Shown: positions 59,198 to 64,000 of the stretch, piece after piece
How the letters are laid out: every line of letters starts with the position of its first letter
How positions within the stretch are numbered: the first letter of the stretch is position 1
From: an uncultured bacterium
GTDB taxonomy: Bacteria > Cyanobacteriota > Vampirovibrionia > Gastranaerophilales > Gastranaerophilaceae
Direction of reading: 5' to 3'
Length of the DNA: 64,000 nucleotides
Assembly: GCA_949294335.1 (NCBI GenBank)
Contig: CASFGO010000029.1
Span: forward strand, 1-64,000
The notes under the pieces: generated by a model
Database searches by the model: none
Told to the model about the DNA's origin: nothing
The model's input: the letters and a program-made list of their open reading frames with translations, nothing else
Position numbers and translations under genes: made by a program

Positions 59198-59654
59198 ATT
59201 TCAAAAATTCTTTTATTCAAAAATATTAAAGCGAAAATATTACAGAACAGGTCATTGTTTGGGTTGTGGAAAGTGTTGCAAAAAAATATATGTAAAACAC
59301 TATAAAGGAATCATTCAGGATGAAAAAGAATTTGAGAATTTAAAACACCAACATAGATTTTACACATATTTAAAAGTAATTGATAAAGACGAAACAGGCT
59401 TAGTCTTTGAATGTACAAATCTTGATCCTGAAACTAACCGTTGCAAAATTCACAAAACTCGACCAGGAATATGTAGAAGATATCCTCAAGAAGAATTGTT
59501 TTCAATGGGAGGTTCATTGTCGGAAGATTGCGGATATAAGATGGAGCCTATTATTCCTTTTAGTGAAGTATTTTTAACAATTCAAAAGAAAGAAACTAAT
59601 AAAAAAACTAATAAGAAAAGTTGGATAAGAGAAACTTTTTTTAAGAAAAAATAG
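59187..59654 (+). CDS. YkgJ-family Cys-cluster (UPF0153) protein
   Basis: The 155 residues have the family cluster CLGCGKCCK near the N-terminus, a conserved C in VFECTNLDPETNRC, and the CRIHKTRPGICRRYP-like block (here CKIHKTRPGICRRYP), with another C in EDCGYKM. This group is thought to bind zinc or an iron-sulfur cluster; the function is unknown. It is coupled to the TPR gene. Confidence 0.9.
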   Translation: MLNKFQKFFYSKILKRKYYRTGHCLGCGKCCKKIYVKHYKGIIQDEKEFENLKHQHRFYTYLKVIDKDETGLVFECTNLDPETNRCKIHKTRPGICRRYPQEELFSMGGSLSEDCGYKMEPIIPFSEVFLTIQKKETNKKTNKKSWIRETFFKKK

Positions 59655-59707
59655 TCAAAATATTTCTTAAATATCTTTAAGTGATAAAATATAAATGTAC
59701 AGTTAGG

Positions 59708-59768
59708 GGGGTCCACCCCAGATGACAAGTTTTAAAACAAACGTTATTGTTTTATGGATAATTTGTCA
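59708..59768 (+). promoter_or_regulatory. structured leader of thrS
   Basis: Between the upstream gene and thrS the RNA would form a short GGGG-TCCA-CCCC hairpin (59708-59719). A longer one follows, with TGACAA (59723-59728) pairing to TTGTCA (59763-59768) and AAAACAA (59734-59740) pairing to TTGTTTT (59747-59753). It may control thrS expression. The T-box consensus is absent. Confidence 0.5.
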
Positions 59769-59797
59769 ACACAATAAAAAGGACAGAAAGATTTTTT

Positions 59798-61588
59798 ATG
59801 GAAAAGAACAATGAAACTTTAAGTGTATTAAGACACTCATGCTCACACATTATGGCACAAGCTGTTCAGAAGTTATTCCCACAAGCAAAGTTGGCTATCG
59901 GACCTTCTACAGCTGATGGTTTCTACTACGATTTCGATTTAACAGATGGTTATGCTTTCACTCAAGAAGATTTAGCAAAAATCGAAGAAGAAATGAAAAA
60001 CATCATCAAGCAAAATCTTGTATTTGAAAAATATGAAGTAGAAGATGTTGATGCAAAAATTGCAGAATTTAAAGCAGAAGGCGAAATTTACAAAGCTGAG
60101 TTATTAGAAGAACATAGAAATGATAATCCTACTCTTTATTTAACAAAAGATAAAGAAGGAAATGTTCTATTTAACGACCTTTGTGCAGGACCACACATTC
60201 CTAACACTTCTTATATCAAAGGAAATGCAATAAAATTATTAAAAGTTGCAGGTGCATACTGGAGAGGCGATGAAAAGAATAAAATGCTTCAAAGAATTTA
60301 TGCAACTGCTTATTGGAATAAAGAAGATCTTCAAGGTTATTTAACATTCTTAGAAGAAGCAGAAAAACGTGACCATAGAAAATTAGGTAAACAACTTGAT
60401 TTATTCTCAGTAAGAGAAGAATTAGGTGGAGGTCTTGTTCTATGGCATCCAAATCTTGCAATTGTAAGAGAAGAAATAGAAAACTATTGGAGAACAGAAC
60501 ACAGAAAACGTGGTTATGTAATCGTTAACACTCCACAAATTGCAAAATCAAAACTTTGGGAAATATCAGGTCATATGGACCACTATAAAGAAAATATGTT
60601 CTTTATCCAAAAAGACGAAGATTCAGATGATCAATTTGTAGTAAAACCTATGAACTGTCCATTCCACATCTTGATTTATCAAGCAAATAGACATTCATAT
60701 CGTTCATTACCATTAAGAATGGCAGAACTTGGAACAGTTTACAGAAGAGAAAAATCAGGTGCATTAGCTGGTTTAACTCGTGTTCAAGGTTTCACTCAAG
60801 ACGATGCTCACATCTTCTGTACTCCTGAACAATTAGTTAACGAAATCAATGAAATTATTGATTTTGTATCAGATACAATGAAAATCTTCAACATGAACTT
60901 TGAAGTTGAATTATCAACTCGTCCTGAAAGCTATGTTGGCGAACTTGCTAACTGGGATTTAGCAGAAGCTGGTCTTAAAGAAGCTATGGACAAACGTGGT
61001 ATGCAATACGAAATCAATGAAGGTGACGGAGCATTCTACGGACCTAAAATTGACTTCAAAGTTAAAGATGCTATCGGCAGAACTTGGCAATGTGCAACTA
61101 TTCAGCTTGATTTCAACCTTCCTGAAAGATTTGGTATTAAATATCAAGATAAAGATGGAAGTATGAAAACTCCTGTTATGTTACACAGAGTAGTATTTGG
61201 TTCAATGGAAAGATTCCATGGTATATTGATTGAACACTATGCAGGTGCATTCCCTGCTTGGTTAGCACCAAATCAAGTAACTATTGTTCCAATTTCAAAC
61301 GATAAACATGCTGATTATGCAGAAGAAGTTTATAACAAAATGAGAGCTAAAGGTATTAGAGTTCAACTTGATGACAGATCTGAAAGTATGAACTACAAGA
61401 TAAGAGAAGCTCTTCAACAACACAAAGTTCCTTATGTTTGCGTTGTAGGTGATAAGGAAAAAGAATCTAACTCACTTGCAGTAAGAAAACGTGGTGTTGG
61501 ACAAGTTGGAACATTTGAAGTTGATGAATTCATTAACAAACTTCTTGATGAAATCCAAACTAAAGGAGTTAATGAAATAGGCAAATAG
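59798..61588 (+). CDS. thrS: threonyl-tRNA synthetase, without the TGS domain
   Basis: The 596-residue protein starts directly at the editing domain (HSCSH, H13 and H17 as HxxxH; NDLCAGPHIPNTSYI with the C and H of the second motif). The class II catalytic core follows (PMNCPFHILIYQ, RMAELGTVYRREKSGALAGLTRVQGF, RVVFGSMERF), then the anticodon-binding domain (QVTIVPISNDKHADYA). The usual N-terminal TGS domain of about 60 residues is missing, as in cyanobacterial ThrRS. AAAAGGACAG lies about 13 bases before the start. Confidence 0.96.
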   Translation: MEKNNETLSVLRHSCSHIMAQAVQKLFPQAKLAIGPSTADGFYYDFDLTDGYAFTQEDLAKIEEEMKNIIKQNLVFEKYEVEDVDAKIAEFKAEGEIYKAELLEEHRNDNPTLYLTKDKEGNVLFNDLCAGPHIPNTSYIKGNAIKLLKVAGAYWRGDEKNKMLQRIYATAYWNKEDLQGYLTFLEEAEKRDHRKLGKQLDLFSVREELGGGLVLWHPNLAIVREEIENYWRTEHRKRGYVIVNTPQIAKSKLWEISGHMDHYKENMFFIQKDEDSDDQFVVKPMNCPFHILIYQANRHSYRSLPLRMAELGTVYRREKSGALAGLTRVQGFTQDDAHIFCTPEQLVNEINEIIDFVSDTMKIFNMNFEVELSTRPESYVGELANWDLAEAGLKEAMDKRGMQYEINEGDGAFYGPKIDFKVKDAIGRTWQCATIQLDFNLPERFGIKYQDKDGSMKTPVMLHRVVFGSMERFHGILIEHYAGAFPAWLAPNQVTIVPISNDKHADYAEEVYNKMRAKGIRVQLDDRSESMNYKIREALQQHKVPYVCVVGDKEKESNSLAVRKRGVGQVGTFEVDEFINKLLDEIQTKGVNEIGK

Positions 61589-61620
61589 TTTTAGTATAAG
61601 CTATTTAATTTATTTAATAA

Positions 61621-61658
61621 AAAAGAATGTCGGACTTAATAAAGCTCGACATTCTTTT
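61621..61658. terminator. bidirectional terminator between thrS and gshB
   Basis: AAAAGAATGTCG pairs perfectly with CGACATTCTTTT around a 14-base loop. As and Ts on both sides suit both convergent genes. Confidence 0.9.
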
Positions 61659-61674
61659 ATTTATAATTCATTAT

Positions 61675-62730
61675 TTAAAATGTTTCTGTTTTATAAGGAT
61701 AAGAATTATCTTCCCCAATAACTATTTGACTGTTTACTTCTAGTTGTGGAACAACAACCGGTTCAACTGATAATTTATTTTTTACATAATATAAGCTTTC
61801 ATTTTGTATGTAATCACAAATTCTTTTTTCTAAATTAACTCCAAATTGTTCGTTTATTTCTTTAATAAAATAACAAGGACTAGTAATATTAATTTCAATA
61901 ATTTGTTCATTAACAACATCTAACCCAGCCATTGGAATTCCCATTTTGTTAAGTTCCTTAGCAACTCTTTTAAAGTTTTCCTCTTCCGAAAATGTAAGTT
62001 TCCCTCTTCTAATATAGCTATCGTTATGTGTATTAAATTTGAAATCATCACTTGTAGGTAATTTTAATACACATTCTGATAAAACTTCGTCACCTAAAGT
62101 TAATACTCTTTTATCTCCAAATTTTACATCTGGTAAATATCTTTGAACCATAATAAGAGAATTTTCATTATTCGTTAAATTGTTGATTATTGAACGAGTA
62201 TTAGGATCTCCAACGTGTAAATACATTACACCTTTACCAAAACATTGGTTTAAAGGTTTTAAAACAATTTCACCACATTCGTTTAGGAAGTCCTCAATTC
62301 TTGAACGACTAGCAGAAACTAAGTATTTTGGCATTAAATCGGAAAATAGTGCCGTATGCATTTTTTCGTTAAAGTTTCTGATAGATTTTGGGTTATTAAT
62401 AATTCTTGCGTGTTTAACAAAGTCCAAAATATAAGTTGCTGCTAAATAATCATTATCAACAGGAGGATCTGGACGGAACATTACTAAATCAAAATCATCA
62501 ACTTTAAAATTTAATGATTCTTCTTTATAAAAAATATTATTATTTAAAACGTAAGATTGGTGAACTTTAGCATAAGCTTCTGATTTTTCAAGATAAAGGT
62601 TGTTAATGGTTGTAATACAAACTTCGTTTCCTCTATCTAAAAATTCTTTGATTAACCAAAAATTTGTTACAAGATTATTAAACTCAAAATACTTAAGTTC
62701 AATTTTATCTATTACAAAAAGAATGTTCAT
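61675..62730 (-). CDS. gshB: glutathione synthetase
   Basis: The ATP-grasp enzyme joins gamma-glutamylcysteine and glycine. Family blocks are FRPDPPVDNDYLAATYILD, NPKSIRNFNEKMHTALF, VLKPLNQCFGKGVMYL, QRYLPDVKFGDKRVLTL and EINITSPCYFIKEINEQFG, the last holding the metal Glu/Asn site. The 351-residue length suits cyanobacterial and proteobacterial GshB (about 315-330), with a short C-terminal tail. A gene for the first step (gshA) is not in the window. GGGAGGATATT precedes the ATG. Confidence 0.9.
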   Translation of the reverse strand: MNILFVIDKIELKYFEFNNLVTNFWLIKEFLDRGNEVCITTINNLYLEKSEAYAKVHQSYVLNNNIFYKEESLNFKVDDFDLVMFRPDPPVDNDYLAATYILDFVKHARIINNPKSIRNFNEKMHTALFSDLMPKYLVSASRSRIEDFLNECGEIVLKPLNQCFGKGVMYLHVGDPNTRSIINNLTNNENSLIMVQRYLPDVKFGDKRVLTLGDEVLSECVLKLPTSDDFKFNTHNDSYIRRGKLTFSEEENFKRVAKELNKMGIPMAGLDVVNEQIIEINITSPCYFIKEINEQFGVNLEKRICDYIQNESLYYVKNKLSVEPVVVPQLEVNSQIVIGEDNSYPYKTETF

Positions 62731-62949
62731 AATATCCTCCCTACAATATCAACAATCGTAGCATTAACAAAAAAAATCAACAATACTGTAACCAAATAAT
62801 AGCCCAATTGGAAATAAGTATATTCTAATGAATATAGTTAGTAGAGGAAGGTTAAAATTATTCTTTTAGTAAATAACTGTAAATAACTTTTAACAATTTA
62901 GCAATTTTTACTATTCAGAATATTTATCCAAAATGTGAAGGAGTAGAAA

Positions 62950-63093
62950 ATGACATCAACCACAATAGAAAAAAAATATACAACAAACTCTATTATTAAT
63001 AATTGGCTAACTTTAAGAACAAAGTTAAATCAGCAAAATAAAGAAATAAAAGAAAATATTGATATAGAAAAGTACAATATTGTAATTGAATAA
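62950..63093 (+). CDS. small hypothetical protein, 47 residues
   Basis: The frame MTSTTIEKKYTTNS... is basic and polar and ends KYNIVIE. AAGGAG (62938-62943) stands six bases before the ATG, the best support for it. No domain, Cys or membrane segment is present. It lies alone between gshB and the next small gene, with a 119-bp upstream region that may hold its promoter. Confidence 0.6.
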   Translation: MTSTTIEKKYTTNSIINNWLTLRTKLNQQNKEIKENIDIEKYNIVIE

Positions 63094-63194
63094 ATTTGTA
63101 ACAAAGTCGTAATAATTATCTATATATAAGCAATAATTCCTTTAAAAATAACTTTATATACATGGGAAAACGGTTATATTTAGGGAATAAAGTT

Positions 63195-63452
63195 ATGGCA
63201 ATAGGTGCTCAAGATTATATTGATAAATTACTTGTCAAAAAATATGCAGGGAAACAGGTGGAAAACCATGAAGGATTAATGGAAAAAATGGTTGACCCTG
63301 AAAAAATGATGGAAACAATGAACGATATTGCTTGCATTCAAAGAAATATGCTTGCATTATCAAATAAATTAGGTAATATATGCTCTCAAATCAATGCGAA
63401 AGCAAGATATAAAGCATCTCCTCAAAGATACTTCCAAAGATCTAATGGTTAA
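63195..63452 (+). CDS. small hypothetical protein, 85 residues
   Basis: The protein is helical and Met-rich, with two Cys (MAIGAQDYIDKLLVKKYAG, then METMNDIACIQRNMLALSNK and KLGNICSQI). The frame extends to an ATG at 63162, but AGGGAA before 63195 favours the shorter start. No family is recognised. A strong terminator follows. Confidence 0.68.
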   Translation: MAIGAQDYIDKLLVKKYAGKQVENHEGLMEKMVDPEKMMETMNDIACIQRNMLALSNKLGNICSQINAKARYKASPQRYFQRSNG

Positions 63453-63476
63453 GTGTAATAGGTATGTAATGAATTT

Positions 63477-63508
63477 AAAGCCCTGAGAATATCTCAGGGC
63501 TTTTTTTT
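63477..63508. terminator. bidirectional terminator before ftsZ end
   Basis: AAAGCCCTGAGA pairs perfectly with TCTCAGGGCTTT around ATA, followed by Ts. It serves the 85-residue gene and the convergent ftsZ. Confidence 0.92.
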
Positions 63509-63530
63509 AAAATTAAACTCTTAGCATTTA

Positions 63531-64000
63531 CTATTTCTTCAAGAAATCAGGAATTTCTATATTAGTAAAGCTAGGTAACATATCATTTGCTCTAGAAGAA
63601 GAGTTGTTATCTCTATTGAAACCAGCAAAGAAGTCTGCAGGATTAATTCTGTCTTCAGCAGCTCTTTCAAAAACTGGTTTTTGAGATTTTAGTTCAAATC
63701 CTGTTGCAATAACAGTGATTTGGATTTCTCCTTGAATATTATCATCAATTACAGCACCAATGATAACTCTAGCATCATCTAATACCGCATCATTAATAAT
63801 ATTTGTAGCATCAGTAACTTCGTGTAATGTCATATCAGGTCCACCTGTAATGTTAACGATTACACCAGAAGCACCATTAATAGATGTTTCAAGTAATTGA
63901 GAATTTACTGCAATTTTCGCAGCTTCGATAGCTCTTCCTTCACCAGTACCACGACCAATACCCATTAATGCAGAGCCTGATGCTTGCATTACACTCTTAA
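63531..64000 (-). CDS. ftsZ: cell division protein FtsZ, C-terminal part (cut by window edge)
   Basis: The frame is open to position 64000, upstream of the ATG at 63989, so the gene continues outside the window. The visible part is the C-terminal domain of FtsZ: SALMGIGRGTGEGRAIEAA, VIVNITGGPDMTLHEVTDA, DDARVIIGAVIDDNIQGEIQ and ITVIATGF. The tail ends IEIPDFLKK, the conserved peptide that binds FtsA, ZipA-like or SepF-type partners. The Asn/Ser/Arg-rich linker before it is short (about 50 residues). Confidence 0.96.
   Translation of the reverse strand, partial: KSVMQASGSALMGIGRGTGEGRAIEAAKIAVNSQLLETSINGASGVIVNITGGPDMTLHEVTDATNIINDAVLDDARVIIGAVIDDNIQGEIQITVIATGFELKSQKPVFERAAEDRINPADFFAGFNRDNNSSSRANDMLPSFTNIEIPDFLKK

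Noticed and set aside
59690..59797. T-box riboswitch before thrS
   Set aside because: The conserved T-box sequence and specifier stem are not visible; only generic hairpins are seen.

Overview
The window is very AT-rich (roughly 30 percent GC by eye) and densely packed with short intergenic gaps. It reads as the chromosome of a flagellated, Gram-negative-type anaerobe. The best fit is a non-photosynthetic gut cyanobacterium of the Vampirovibrionia/Melainabacteria (Gastranaerophilales). This placement is inference. Support: a cyanobacterial/plastid-type tRNA-Glu (G1:U72 and A53:U61 pairs, encoded CCA), a threonyl-tRNA synthetase without the TGS domain, a four-S1-domain ribosomal S1, FtsZ, TolC-type and MCE-type envelope proteins, scattered flagellar genes, rubredoxin/rubrerythrin, and no photosynthesis gene. 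A 16S or marker-gene tree would settle it.

Layout. 1-2.5 kb: tRNA-Glu, a phage-tail-fibre-like protein with three 117-bp repeats, and NAD kinase. 2.5-7.2 kb: two unknown proteins, then a + strand cluster of an MCE-domain protein, uracil phosphoribosyltransferase and phosphopentomutase, followed by a small ferredoxin. 7.3-14 kb: a GNAT-like protein, nusB-ftsY, folP, and several lineage-type unknowns including a PlsC-like acyltransferase. 13.9-15.1 kb: divergent arsR/arsM with two operator dyads. 15.1-15.6 kb: tRNA-Lys flanked on both sides by partial copies of itself and by a GC-richer palindromic block. 15.6-22 kb: a secreted protein, rpsA-ispH, and hemW-glycosyltransferase, all on the - strand. 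22-28.3 kb: an SDR enzyme, a GGDEF/HD-GYP cyclic-di-GMP protein, and a histidine kinase/response regulator pair. 28.4-33.5 kb: rpsP, glutaredoxin, a 680-residue coiled-coil protein, and flagellin. 33.5-38.9 kb: a class II photolyase, a PerR-like regulator with a 23-bp palindromic operator, rubredoxin, rubrerythrin, a secreted trehalose-synthase-like GH13 enzyme, a 1-Cys peroxiredoxin, and a tiny AbrB-type protein. 39-47 kb: glyS, a secreted 20-cysteine protein, BrkB, a DHH phosphoesterase, a DciA-like protein, and a TolC/MarR/EmrA export cluster. 47-54.8 kb: an orphan response regulator, an internally duplicated membrane protein, CCA-adding enzyme, a uridine-kinase-like protein, fliJ, and a fliK-flgG operon behind a sigma-28-like promoter. 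54.8-64 kb: a PPC-domain protein, a HAD phosphatase, ilvE, a TPR protein and YkgJ-type protein, thrS, gshB, two small unknowns, and the C-terminal part of FtsZ running off the right edge.

How it fits together. Three themes recur. Oxygen/peroxide defence: PerR, rubredoxin, rubrerythrin, Bcp-type peroxiredoxin, glutaredoxin, glutathione synthetase. Motility and signalling: flagellin, FliJ, FliK, FlgG-like protein, cyclic-di-GMP enzyme, NarL-type regulators. Envelope and secretion: MCE protein, TolC/EmrA, BrkB, secreted GH13 and Cys-rich proteins. No CRISPR array, rRNA operon, transposase or clear prophage is visible. The most interesting loci are the tRNA-Lys duplication region, the arsR/arsM and perR operators, the duplicated 514-residue membrane protein, the repeat-bearing fibre-like gene, the 20-cysteine secreted protein and the secreted trehalose-synthase-like enzyme.
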